From the NCBI RefSeq assembly GCF_037095735.1, contig NZ_JBAWKD010000002.1, positions 62,001 to 126,000 of the forward strand: a stretch of DNA of 64,000 bases, written 5' to 3'. Origin of the DNA: Frigidibacter sp037095735. GTDB taxonomy: Bacteria > Pseudomonadota > Alphaproteobacteria > Rhodobacterales > Rhodobacteraceae. The stretch's first letter is position 1. Each line of letters starts with the position of its first letter. The notes under the pieces are model-generated. The model had not been told where the DNA came from. It saw nothing but the letters and a program-made list of their open reading frames with translations, and ran no database searches. This document shows, in pieces, positions 33,796 to 41,656 of this stretch. The position numbers and the translations under genes were made by a program.

Positions 33796-35147
33796 TCATC
33801 CTTGCCGTCTTCGTGCTGTTCCTCGGGCTCTTCGCCTGGCTCTCGCTGTCGGGCAACGCGCCCGACATCGCGATCTGGCCGATCATCGGGCTGTCGCTTC
33901 TGTTCGCGGGCTGCTTCGCCGCGGGCGTCTACATCGCCGCGATCCTCGGCGTGCTGGGCGTCGTCACGGGCTTCGTCTTCTCGGACCGGCCCTTCTACAA
34001 CTTCATCGGCTCGGTCGCCTGGACGACCTCGTCGAACTACGTGCTGATCGCGCTGCCGCTGTTCCTGCTGATGGGCGAGCTGCTCTTGCGGTCGGGCGTC
34101 AGCGCCAAGCTCTACAAGGCGCTGAACCTCTGGCTGAACCGGCTGCCGGGCGGCCTTCTGCACACCAACATCGCCAGCTGCGCCATGTTCTCGGCGATGT
34201 CGGGATCGTCGATCGCCACCGCCGCCACCATGGGATCGGTCGCGCTGCCGCAGTTCGAGGGCACGGCCTACGACAAGCGCGTGGTGCTGGGCTCGCTCGC
34301 CGCGGGCGGTGCGCTCGGCTCGCTGATTCCGCCGGGCACGATCCTGATCATCTACGCGCTGCTCACCAACACCTCGGTCGGCGGGCTGTATGCCGCGGCG
34401 CTGGTGCCGGCCGCGCTGGTGACGCTGTTCTGCTTCGGCGTGATCTTCCTGCACGGCCTGCGCAACCCGCTGCCCGAAAGCGGCCTGCGCATCCCGCTGT
34501 CGGCCAAGCTGAAGGGGACGCTTGGCATCGTGCCGACGCTGATTCTGATCGCGCTGGTGCTGGGCACGATCTACGGCGGTCTCGCCACCCCGACCGAGGC
34601 CGCGGCCTTCGGCGTCGCCGGCGCCGCCTTCTTCGCGCTGATCGAGGGCAAGCTGACGCTGCGCGCGCTGAACGAAAGCGCGCTGGCCGCCGCGCGCAAC
34701 ACCGCGATGGTCGGGCTGATCCTGATCGGGGCCTTCGTGCTGAACTACATCCTGACCAGCCTGCGGGTGCCGCAGACAGTGGCAGAGATGATCGCGACCC
34801 TGCCGGTGCCGGGCTGGGTGATCATGGCCGCGATCGTGCTGGTCTATCTGGCGATGGGCACGATCATGGAGGGCTTCTCGATGGTCGTGACCACGATCCC
34901 GGTGATCTTCCTGGTGGTCATGCACCTTGGCTACGACCCGATCTGGTTCGGCGTGATGGTCACGCTGCTGGTCGAGATCGCGCTGATCACGCCGCCCGAC
35001 GGCACGGTGATGTACGTGCTGCAGGGCCTGCGCAAGTCCGGCCCGATCACCGACATCTTCGAAGGCGTGATCCCCTTCGTGGGCGCCTATCTGGCGGTGA
35101 TCGTGCTGCTGCTGTTCTTCCCCGGCCTCGCGCTGATGTTCCTCTGA
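33792..35147 (+). CDS. TRAP transporter large permease (DctM)
   Basis: Inner-membrane protein of 451 aa with about twelve helices, the transport subunit of the TRAP system. Conserved stretches include LPLFLLMGELLLRSGV, AMFSAMSGSSIATAATMGSVALP, IPPGTILIIYA and TEAAAFGV. Transport is secondary and sodium- or proton-driven, with the substrate delivered by the periplasmic DctP. Confidence 0.95.
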   Translation: MIILAVFVLFLGLFAWLSLSGNAPDIAIWPIIGLSLLFAGCFAAGVYIAAILGVLGVVTGFVFSDRPFYNFIGSVAWTTSSNYVLIALPLFLLMGELLLRSGVSAKLYKALNLWLNRLPGGLLHTNIASCAMFSAMSGSSIATAATMGSVALPQFEGTAYDKRVVLGSLAAGGALGSLIPPGTILIIYALLTNTSVGGLYAAALVPAALVTLFCFGVIFLHGLRNPLPESGLRIPLSAKLKGTLGIVPTLILIALVLGTIYGGLATPTEAAAFGVAGAAFFALIEGKLTLRALNESALAAARNTAMVGLILIGAFVLNYILTSLRVPQTVAEMIATLPVPGWVIMAAIVLVYLAMGTIMEGFSMVVTTIPVIFLVVMHLGYDPIWFGVMVTLLVEIALITPPDGTVMYVLQGLRKSGPITDIFEGVIPFVGAYLAVIVLLLFFPGLALMFL

Positions 35148-35162
35148 CGAAAGCCTGATGTG

Positions 35163-36152
35163 ATGACCAAGACCCCCCTCATGATCGACATGCTCGGCGG
35201 CGCCGTGGGCCTTCTGACCCCGCCCGCCACCGATCCGCTGGCCTATGGCAAGAAGCTGACCGACGGCGGGCTGTCGGCCGTGAACCTGACGATGGCGCTC
35301 TATGCCCGCGACATCAAACCGGTGCTGGTCGAGTTCTTCGACTATCAGAACCTCTTCGCCGACGCGCCGCACCGGCTGCTGCACGTCAAGACCACCGAAG
35401 ACATCCTGACCGCCCGCGCCGAGGGCAAGCTGGGCGTGATCCAGGGCGTGCAGGGCCTGCATTTCATCGAGGACCAGACCCCCTACATCCAGATCCTCGC
35501 CACGCTCGGCCTGCGGGTCGCGGCGCTGACCTACAACGAGGCGACGCAGTTCGGCGCGGGCTGCCTCGACCCGATCGACAACGGGCTGACGCTGATGGGC
35601 CGGCGCGCGGTGCGCGAGCTGAACCGCTGCAACATCCTGATCGACGTGAGCCACGCGGGCGAGCGCACCAGCCTCGAGATCGCCGAGATGTCCGAGGTCC
35701 CGGTCGCCGCGACCCATTCCAACGCCAAGGCCGTGACCCCCTCGGGCCGCAACCTGAGTGACGCGCAGATCAAGGCCTTCGCGGCCACGGGCGGCGTCAT
35801 CGGCATCTCGCCCTACTCGCCCTTCTGCGGGGTCGACGCGCGCCCGACGCTGGACGACGTGCTCAGGCACTTCCGCTACGTGGCCGACCTCGTGGGCCCC
35901 GAGCATGTCGCGATCGGGACCGACTACTTCCCGCATTCGAAGATCAAATGGGAGAACGGCACCCGCCGGATGTATCCCGAGATGGTCGGCCCCTATGTCT
36001 TCGAAACCCTCTATGCCGAGGGGCTCGCCGATCACCGCGACCTGCCGAACCTGCCCGCCGCGCTGGAAGCGGCAGGCTTCTCGGCCGCCGAGGTCGAGGG
36101 CATCTGCGGGCTGAACGCCCTGCGCGTCCTCAAAGCCGCATGGGGGGCGTGA
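35163..36152 (+). CDS. M19-family dipeptidase homologue with altered metal site
   Basis: Protein of 329 aa with a TIM-barrel renal-dipeptidase fold. The M19 family normally binds two zinc ions with HxD near the N-terminus, a Glu in the third strand and two later His. Here the N-terminus reads LMIDMLGGAVG without HxD, and the Glu position reads VIQGVQG. The later histidines are kept (DVSHAGE and ATHSNAK), as is the Asp in GTDYF. It belongs to a divergent subfamily. Peptidase activity is therefore uncertain, and a different hydrolase role is possible. ATG at 35163; a GTG at 35160 is also possible. The stop overlaps the next start (TGATG). Confidence 0.85.
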   Translation: MTKTPLMIDMLGGAVGLLTPPATDPLAYGKKLTDGGLSAVNLTMALYARDIKPVLVEFFDYQNLFADAPHRLLHVKTTEDILTARAEGKLGVIQGVQGLHFIEDQTPYIQILATLGLRVAALTYNEATQFGAGCLDPIDNGLTLMGRRAVRELNRCNILIDVSHAGERTSLEIAEMSEVPVAATHSNAKAVTPSGRNLSDAQIKAFAATGGVIGISPYSPFCGVDARPTLDDVLRHFRYVADLVGPEHVAIGTDYFPHSKIKWENGTRRMYPEMVGPYVFETLYAEGLADHRDLPNLPAALEAAGFSAAEVEGICGLNALRVLKAAWGA

Positions 36153-37273
36153 TGCTGTTCAACCGCGAGCGGGCCACGGCGATCATGCAGCGCGACGGGC
36201 TCGACCTGATCCTGCTGTCGGACCCGCGCACCTTCCTCTACGCCACCGACTTCACCGCGCCCTCAACCTTCTCGTTCCTCGACCGCCCCTTCCTCGCTCT
36301 CGTCGACGGCGCGACGACGAAGGCGGTCGTGCCCTCGTGGGATTTCGACGACTTCAGGATCCGCTCCTGGGTGACCGAGGTGGTGGGCTACACCGAATTC
36401 GCGACCGACCGCGACGAGGGGCTGCTGCCCTCGTGGAAGGTCGCCCTCGACCGCTGGCTGCCGCAGACCGGCCGGATGGGCGTCGAAGAGCGCTACCTGC
36501 CGAAATGGATCCGCGACACGCTGGTCGAGCTGCGCCCGAACCTCGTGCTGGTCGATGCCCAGCGCGCGGTGCGCGACATCCGCACCGTGAAGACGCCCGA
36601 GGAAATCGCCCGCATCCGCATCGCGACCGCGGCGATGGAAGCGGCGGCGGGCGATCTCTTCGCCGCGGCGCGCGATGGCGTGACCGAGGCAGAGCTGGGC
36701 CGGGTCTACGCCACCGGCGTCTCGTCGCGCGGCTGCGAGAACATCGCGAACTTCGTCCTGGGCTTCGGCCCCGGCGGCGCCGTGGGCCACGCGATCCCGG
36801 GCGAGCGCCGGCTGGCCCCGGGCGACGCGATCCGCTTCGACCTCGGCGCCCGCTACAAGGGCTATCACGCCGACACCGCGGTGACGCGGATGTGGAAGCA
36901 GATGACCGCCGAGCAGGAAAACCTCTATCGCGGCTGCCTCGACAGCCAGCGCGCGGCGGCGGAACTGCTCTGCGCCGGGCGCCCGGTGCGCGAGATTTAC
37001 GAGATCTGCATCCGCACCGCGCGCGACCGCATCCCGACCTTCCGGATGGAGCATGTCGGCCACGGCCTGGGGGTCGAGCATCACGAGAACCCGCCGCTGA
37101 TCGGCACGGGCGAGGCGGTGCTGGAAGCCGACATGATGATCAATGTCGAGACGCTGTTCCTCGACCCCGTCCACGGCGGCTTCGCCATCGAGGACACCTA
37201 CCTCGTGACCGAAACCGGCTTCGAACAGCTGACCGGCTTCGACCGCAGCCCGATCCTGATGCCGGCCCGCTGA
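36152..37273 (+). CDS. M24-family (Xaa-Pro peptidase/creatinase-like) hydrolase
   Basis: Protein of 373 aa with a creatinase-type N-terminal domain (about 1-135) and a pita-bread catalytic domain (about 145-370). The metal ligands are complete: Asp in RFDLGARY, Asp in YHADTAVTR, His in GHGLGVEHHENP, Glu in NVETLFLD and Glu in AIEDTYLV. This suits an active aminopeptidase P-like or related amidine/amide hydrolase. It is translationally coupled to the M19 gene. In this operon it probably trims the imported compound before or after ring opening. Confidence 0.9.
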   Translation: MLFNRERATAIMQRDGLDLILLSDPRTFLYATDFTAPSTFSFLDRPFLALVDGATTKAVVPSWDFDDFRIRSWVTEVVGYTEFATDRDEGLLPSWKVALDRWLPQTGRMGVEERYLPKWIRDTLVELRPNLVLVDAQRAVRDIRTVKTPEEIARIRIATAAMEAAAGDLFAAARDGVTEAELGRVYATGVSSRGCENIANFVLGFGPGGAVGHAIPGERRLAPGDAIRFDLGARYKGYHADTAVTRMWKQMTAEQENLYRGCLDSQRAAAELLCAGRPVREIYEICIRTARDRIPTFRMEHVGHGLGVEHHENPPLIGTGEAVLEADMMINVETLFLDPVHGGFAIEDTYLVTETGFEQLTGFDRSPILMPAR

Positions 37274-37316
37274 GGCCGGAAAGGACCCCCAACGACAACA
37301 ACAGGGAAAACAAACG

Positions 37317-38390
37317 ATGAAAAACCTCTCCACCGCCGCGGCGCTTCTGCTCGCGCTGTCCGTCCCGGCGCTGGCCGCCGATCCCTCGCTGACCGAGGCC
37401 GGCAAGCCGGTCACGCTCAAGACCGTGACCCAGACCCTGCCGACGCTGACCCAGTACACCAAGGTCGAACAGCCGAACTACGCCCAGGTCCCGGCCTGGT
37501 CGAAGGACCGGGTGAAGATCGAGGCCTCGACCTGGGCCGAATACGGCGTGCAGGCGGCCGACATCCTGAACCTGGTGCGCCAGGGCCAGATCGACGTCGG
37601 CGCCGCGCCGCTCGCGCAGGTCTCGGGCCAGGTGCCGTTCCTCGAGATCGCCGACCTCGCCGGGCTCTCGCCCGATGTCACAACCGCCAAGAAGGTCACC
37701 GACGCGGTCATCGACAGCTCGAACGAAGCGCTGTCGAAATTCGGCATCCGCATCATCGGCACCTATCCCTTCCCGGCCAACGTCATGTTCTGCAAGGGCG
37801 AGATCGGCGGGCTCGGCGATCTGAAGGGGCGCAAGGTCCGCACCTTCGGCCCCTCGCAGAACGACCTGGTGCAAAGCTTCGGCGCCCAGACCGTCTCGAT
37901 CGGCTTCCCGGAAGTCTACGGCGCTTTGGAAACCGGCGTCGCCGACTGCGCGGTGACCGCCGCGCTCTCGGGCAATGCCGCGAAATGGTACGAGGTCACC
38001 GACTCGATGCTGAACATCCCGGTCAGCTGGGGCACGGGCGGCTACTACGTGAGCCAGGCCTGGTGGGACAGCCTCGATCCGGCGGTGCAGAAGTTCGTGG
38101 GCGATCTCTATGCCAAGATCTCGGACGAGGAATGGGCGCTGGCCGCGGCCGGCACCCAGGACGGCGTGGCCTGCAACACCGGCGACGCGGCGAACTGCAA
38201 GATCGGTCAGCCGGTGCCCGAGGCGCAGAAGATGACCGTCACCAATGCCTCGGCCGAGGATGCGGCACTGCTCAAGTCGAAGCTCGCCGAGGTGGTGATC
38301 CCCGCCTGGGTGACCCGCTGCGGGGCCGATTGCGCCACAAGGTTCGACGCGATCGTCGGCCCGATCACCGGCCTGAAGGCCGCCAACTGA
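37317..38390 (+). CDS. TRAP transporter substrate-binding protein (DctP)
   Basis: Periplasmic binding protein of 357 aa with signal peptide MKNLSTAAALLLALSVPALAA. The DctP fold is supported by the QIDVGAAPLAQVSGQVPFLEI region and by LKGRKVRTFGPSQNDLVQSFGAQTVSIGF, which contains the conserved ligand-binding arginine. Two Cys pairs (CNTGDAANC and CGADC) near the C-terminus may form disulfides. Partner of the DctQM permease encoded 3.5 kb upstream in the same operon. A strong stem-loop follows. Confidence 0.93.
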   Translation: MKNLSTAAALLLALSVPALAADPSLTEAGKPVTLKTVTQTLPTLTQYTKVEQPNYAQVPAWSKDRVKIEASTWAEYGVQAADILNLVRQGQIDVGAAPLAQVSGQVPFLEIADLAGLSPDVTTAKKVTDAVIDSSNEALSKFGIRIIGTYPFPANVMFCKGEIGGLGDLKGRKVRTFGPSQNDLVQSFGAQTVSIGFPEVYGALETGVADCAVTAALSGNAAKWYEVTDSMLNIPVSWGTGGYYVSQAWWDSLDPAVQKFVGDLYAKISDEEWALAAAGTQDGVACNTGDAANCKIGQPVPEAQKMTVTNASAEDAALLKSKLAEVVIPAWVTRCGADCATRFDAIVGPITGLKAAN

Positions 38391-38500
38391 CCCGCGCCCC
38401 CTCGGGGGCCCCAGAACTCGGCGCGTGCGGCCCTCTCCCTGCGCGCGCCGGCCCCGGAACCTGCCTCCGCCCTCTCCCGGCGTGATGGCAGGTTCCACTC

Positions 38501-38533
38501 CCCGCGTGGCGGCTCCGCTGGCCGCCACGCGGG
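38501..38533 (+). other. Strong stem-loop between dctP and the D-glutamate cyclase gene
   Basis: Perfect 13-bp stem CCCGCGTGGCGGC / GCCGCCACGCGGG around a 7-nt loop, in a 204-bp gap inside the operon. It could stabilise the dctP messenger, as high binding-protein levels need, or partly terminate before the last gene. Confidence 0.6.
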
Positions 38534-38594
38534 CCCTTGGAATGACAGACCGACGCCGGGCCCCGCCCCGGCGCACCGAAGACGGAGACGACCC

Positions 38595-39617
38595 TTGGAC
38601 GACATCATCGGCGAAGCGCTCGACCGCCTGATCAACGTGGAAATGCGCTACGCCTCGGGCGTTCCGCGCGGCATCATCCACCGCCTCTACGACGCGGCCC
38701 GCGCCGAACAGGGCCGCCCGCTGACCACCCTCGCCGTCGAGGCGATCATGGCCGCGGTCAAGCCCGGCGACCGGGTGCTGGTCGTCACCGGCGCCGGCGC
38801 GCCGCCCTATCTTCCGGCGGGCGAGACCGACGGCCCGCTGGGGGCCGTGGCCATCGCCCATGCCCTCGATCGCGGGCTCGGCGCCAAGCCGGTCTTCCTG
38901 TCCGAGGCGCGCAACCTCGGCCCGATCATCGCCACCGCCGAGGCCGCGGGCCTTTCCTGCCTGCCCGAAGAGCTGTTCGCAGCCCGGCCGCAGGCGGCGC
39001 TCTGCGAAGCCCTGGTGCTGGCTCCCGAAGACACGATGGCCCAGGCCCGCGACCTGATCGCGCGGCACCGGCCCTCGATGGTGATCTTCGTCGAGAAGGG
39101 CGCGCCGAATGCCCAGGGCAAGTTCCACTCGATCACCGGCATGGGCCGCGACCGGACGCTGATGGCCAGCGCCGACCACCTGCATGCCGCCGCGGTCGCG
39201 GCCGGCGTGCCGACGCTCGGCGTGGGCGACGGCGGCAACGAGGTGGGCTTCGGGCGCATCCCCGAGGCGGTGGCCGAGATCCAGGAGTTCGGCCGCGAAT
39301 GCCGCTGCGGCTGCGGCGGCGGCGTCGGCACCGTGGTGCCGGCCGACGTGCTGGTGGTCGCGGCGATCTCGAACTGGGCGGGCTATGCGATCGCGGCCGG
39401 GCTCGCGCTTGCCAGCGGCCGGCCCGAGGCGCTGCACGATCTCGAGGTCGAGGCCGACATGCTGGCCGCCTGTGCCCGCGCCGGCGCGGTCGACGGGCTG
39501 ACCGGCCGTCAGGCGAAGGGCGTCGACGGCACCACCGGTGCGACGCAGCTGGCGATCATGACGATGATCCACAACATCGTCGACAACGCCCGCCGCCCGC
39601 TGATGCGCGGTTTCTGA
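38595..39617 (+). CDS. DUF4392 / D-glutamate cyclase family protein
   Basis: Protein of 340 aa from a TTG start with GGAG eight bases upstream; no better start is nearby. It matches the DUF4392 domain of mitochondrial D-glutamate cyclase (DGLUCY), which interconverts D-glutamate and 5-oxo-D-proline. Visible conserved stretches are VLVVTGAGAPPYLPAGETDGPLG (about 62-84), IFVEKGAPNAQGKFHSITG, GVGDGGNEVGFG and CRCGCGGG. It closes an operon encoding a HyuA/HyuB ring-opening enzyme whose family includes 5-oxoprolinase, which makes a 5-oxoproline/D-glutamate route plausible. Confidence 0.85.
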   Translation: MDDIIGEALDRLINVEMRYASGVPRGIIHRLYDAARAEQGRPLTTLAVEAIMAAVKPGDRVLVVTGAGAPPYLPAGETDGPLGAVAIAHALDRGLGAKPVFLSEARNLGPIIATAEAAGLSCLPEELFAARPQAALCEALVLAPEDTMAQARDLIARHRPSMVIFVEKGAPNAQGKFHSITGMGRDRTLMASADHLHAAAVAAGVPTLGVGDGGNEVGFGRIPEAVAEIQEFGRECRCGCGGGVGTVVPADVLVVAAISNWAGYAIAAGLALASGRPEALHDLEVEADMLAACARAGAVDGLTGRQAKGVDGTTGATQLAIMTMIHNIVDNARRPLMRGF

Positions 39618-39644
39618 GCCGGCGGGCCCGAGGGCAGGCACGCT

Positions 39645-39680
39645 GCGGTGTCGTCGGGCGCTCTCGCCCCGCGACACCGC
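39645..39680 (+). terminator. Hairpin after the D-glutamate cyclase gene
   Basis: Long stem: GCGGTGTCG pairs with CGACACCGC and is extended by a further near-complementary CGGGC/GCCCC segment, with a GCTCTC loop. It lies 28 bp after the operon's last stop. There is no T run, but it is a likely operon terminator. Confidence 0.6.
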
Positions 39681-40023
39681 TCCCCCCCGAAGAGCGCTTT
39701 CGGTCAGAAGCCTCCTGTGGACAGGGGAGCCGAGCCTTGCACCGAAATCGAAGGATCGATGCACGACTTAAAGGCCGTGCACGACGAAAGCCGCTTTCGG
39801 ACGCGCGGCACGCTCGTGTCGGCAGCACCGCGACGCTGTTCCAGCAGGAAAACGGATGACGGGATGCGCGCCGTCGACGCTCGAGATGCGTCCGCTCTGA
39901 CCGGCTTGCGTCGACCAAAGTCGCGAAGCCTACGGCAGCAAGATTGTCGCAAGCTGCCTGCGTCCGCTTCCATCAGGTTGCCGCTTCTCGAATCGTGATT
40001 TTGGCGTTAGTCACCCCCCGGCA
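39681..40023. other. Gap before tRNA-Thr
   Basis: This 343-bp stretch between the operon terminator and tRNA-Thr has no recognised gene. The open frames are short and resemble nothing known. It may be remnant sequence from past insertions beside the tRNA. Confidence 0.5.
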
Positions 40024-40099
40024 GCCCCTATAGCTCAGATGGTAGAGCACCTGATTTGTAATCAGGGGGTCGGCGGTTCGAGGCCGTCTGGGGGCACCA
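40024..40099 (+). tRNA. tRNA-Thr(TGT)
   Basis: Complete cloverleaf of 76 nt. Acceptor GCCCCTA pairs with TGGGGGC, D arm starts TAGCTCAGATGGTAGAGC, anticodon stem CCTGA/TCAGG encloses loop TTTGTAA with anticodon TGT (40057-40059), and the T arm is GGCGG-TTCGAGG-CCGTC. Discriminator A and an encoded CCA are present. Confidence 0.97.
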
Positions 40100-40152
40100 C
40101 CGCATCGCGCGCCCCCCTCCCTGTTCCCTGCCCGCAGCGGTCCCGGCCACGC

Positions 40153-40470
40153 TCAATGCGCGCCGAACATCCGCGTGCGGACCGTCACGGCCTCCTGCTC
40201 GGCCAGATCCCTGTCGGTGACCTCGAGCGCGGCGCAGAGCCGTGACAGTTCCTGCCGCACGGGCGGGCATTCGCGCCGCTCGATCAGCGCCAGCCGGTCG
40301 ATGTCGACGCGCGCGCGTGCCGCAAGATCCATGCGGCGCAGGCCCAGAGTCATTCTCCAGGCGGCGACGGGGCTGACCCCGCGGCCGATCATCCGCTGGG
40401 CGATCCGGCGGTTGCGGGCGGCATTGGGCACGGCAGGCATGCCCGGGTCGATCTGCTCGTGGACGGTCAT
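40153..40470 (-). CDS. Small helix-turn-helix (XRE-like) regulator
   Basis: Protein of 105 aa. Residues about 45-95 (LRRMDLAARARVDIDRLA, then LIERRECPPVRQELSRLCAAL) fit an XRE-type helix-turn-helix. The N-terminal 30 residues include NAARNRRIAQRMIGRGVSPVAAW. Start at 40470 (MTVHEQIDPG) follows GAGGAAACG. It is divergent from the kinase gene, and the intervening region contains a conserved 19-bp motif, so it is a candidate local regulator. Confidence 0.75.
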   Translation of the reverse strand: MTVHEQIDPGMPAVPNAARNRRIAQRMIGRGVSPVAAWRMTLGLRRMDLAARARVDIDRLALIERRECPPVRQELSRLCAALEVTDRDLAEQEAVTVRTRMFGAH

Positions 40471-40594
40471 CGTTTCCTCCCTTGTGACCGGGGTCCTCAC
40501 GAAGAAAAGGTGACTCTGGATTGCGCCAATTTTTTGACAATCAACCCAGGGAGGATTTTCTTCTCGGCATCCCCCGCCAAAAGGGCCAACGCAA

Positions 40595-40613
40595 ATGTTG
40601 CACCCGCCACAGA
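40595..40613 (+). promoter_or_regulatory. Shared 19-bp motif, copy 1
   Basis: ATGTTGCA-N5-CACAGA in the divergent gap between the XRE-like gene and the kinase gene. The same spaced motif occurs at 43948-43966. It is probably an operator. The ATG at its start is also in frame with the kinase gene, but the later ATG at 40661 was preferred. Confidence 0.5.
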
Positions 40614-40660
40614 AATCAGGTTGCATCCGCAGCACCAGCAAGACCCTGAACGGATTCGCG

Positions 40661-41656
40661 ATGCTCTATGCCCCCGACTTTCTCGCCCGGTTGCAGGCCG
40701 GCCTCGCCGGGGCGATGACCGCCTGGGGTCTTGGCCCGGACACGCGGCTGCGGCTGCTGACGATTTCCGAGAACGCGACCTTCCTCGCGGAAGCGCCGGA
40801 CGGCAGCGCGCGGGTGTTCCGCGTCCACCGCCCGGGCTATCACAGCGAGGCGCAGATCCTCAGCGAACTGGCCTGGATCACCGCCCTGCGCGAGGCCGCG
40901 GTGATCGACACGCCGCGCCCGATCCCCGGGCTCGACGGCCGGCTCCTGCACACCTTCGACGACGTGGGCACCGAACGGCAGGTGGTCTGCTTCGAGTTCG
41001 TCCCCGGCCGCGCGCCCGACGAGGACGGCCAGCTTGGCCAGTGGTTCCGCCACCTCGGCGCGATCGCGGCCAGGCTGCACGGCCACGCGCGCAGCTTCGC
41101 CCGGCCCGAGGGCTTCACCCGCAAACACTGGACCTGGGACCGGATCATCGGCCCCGGCGCCTACTGGGGCGACTGGCGCGCGGCGCCGGGCCTGTCCGCG
41201 GCCGAGATCGCGCTGCTCGAAACCTGCGCGGACCATCTGCGCGCGCGGCTCGACGCGCTGGGCCAGGACCCCGAGGTCTTCGGCCTGATCCATTGCGACA
41301 TGCGCGCCGCGAACCTGCTGGTCGACGGCGCGCGCCTTTCGGTCATCGACTTCGACGACTGCGGCTTCTCGTGGTTCGGCTACGATTTCGCGGCTTCGGT
41401 CAGCTTCATCGAGACCGACCCCGCCCTGCCGGAGCTGCAGAGGTCCTGGGTCGAAGGCTACCGCTCGGTCGCGCCCCTCGATCCGGCGATCGAGGCGGCG
41501 CTGCCGATGTTCGTGATGCTGCGCCGGATGCAGCTGACCGCCTGGCTCGCCTCGCATGCCGAGACGCCGACGGCGGCCGAGCTGGGCGCCGCCTACCCGG
41601 CCGGGACGGTGGCTCTGGCGAAGGACTGGCTGGCCGCGGAAGGAGTACCGGCATGA
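40661..41656 (+). CDS. APH-fold small-molecule kinase (hydroxylysine/ethanolamine-kinase-like)
   Basis: Kinase-like protein of 331 aa. The catalytic loop IHCDMRAANLL carries the HxD and Asn residues and IDFDDCGFSWFGYD carries the metal-binding Asp. The ATP-binding half has NATFLAEAPDG. It is translationally coupled (ATGA) to a class-III PLP enzyme. In known pathways this pairing phosphorylates an amino alcohol and then eliminates phosphate (ethanolamine, hydroxylysine). The start at 40661 was chosen because a conserved regulatory-like motif occupies the region upstream; a start at 40595 would give 353 aa. Confidence 0.85.
   Translation: MLYAPDFLARLQAGLAGAMTAWGLGPDTRLRLLTISENATFLAEAPDGSARVFRVHRPGYHSEAQILSELAWITALREAAVIDTPRPIPGLDGRLLHTFDDVGTERQVVCFEFVPGRAPDEDGQLGQWFRHLGAIAARLHGHARSFARPEGFTRKHWTWDRIIGPGAYWGDWRAAPGLSAAEIALLETCADHLRARLDALGQDPEVFGLIHCDMRAANLLVDGARLSVIDFDDCGFSWFGYDFAASVSFIETDPALPELQRSWVEGYRSVAPLDPAIEAALPMFVMLRRMQLTAWLASHAETPTAAELGAAYPAGTVALAKDWLAAEGVPA

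Noticed and set aside
33181..38390. The TRAP transporter as the target of the DctB/DctD pair
   Set aside because: The TRAP genes are 20 kb away inside an operon with its own GntR regulator and no sigma-54-type promoter was seen there.
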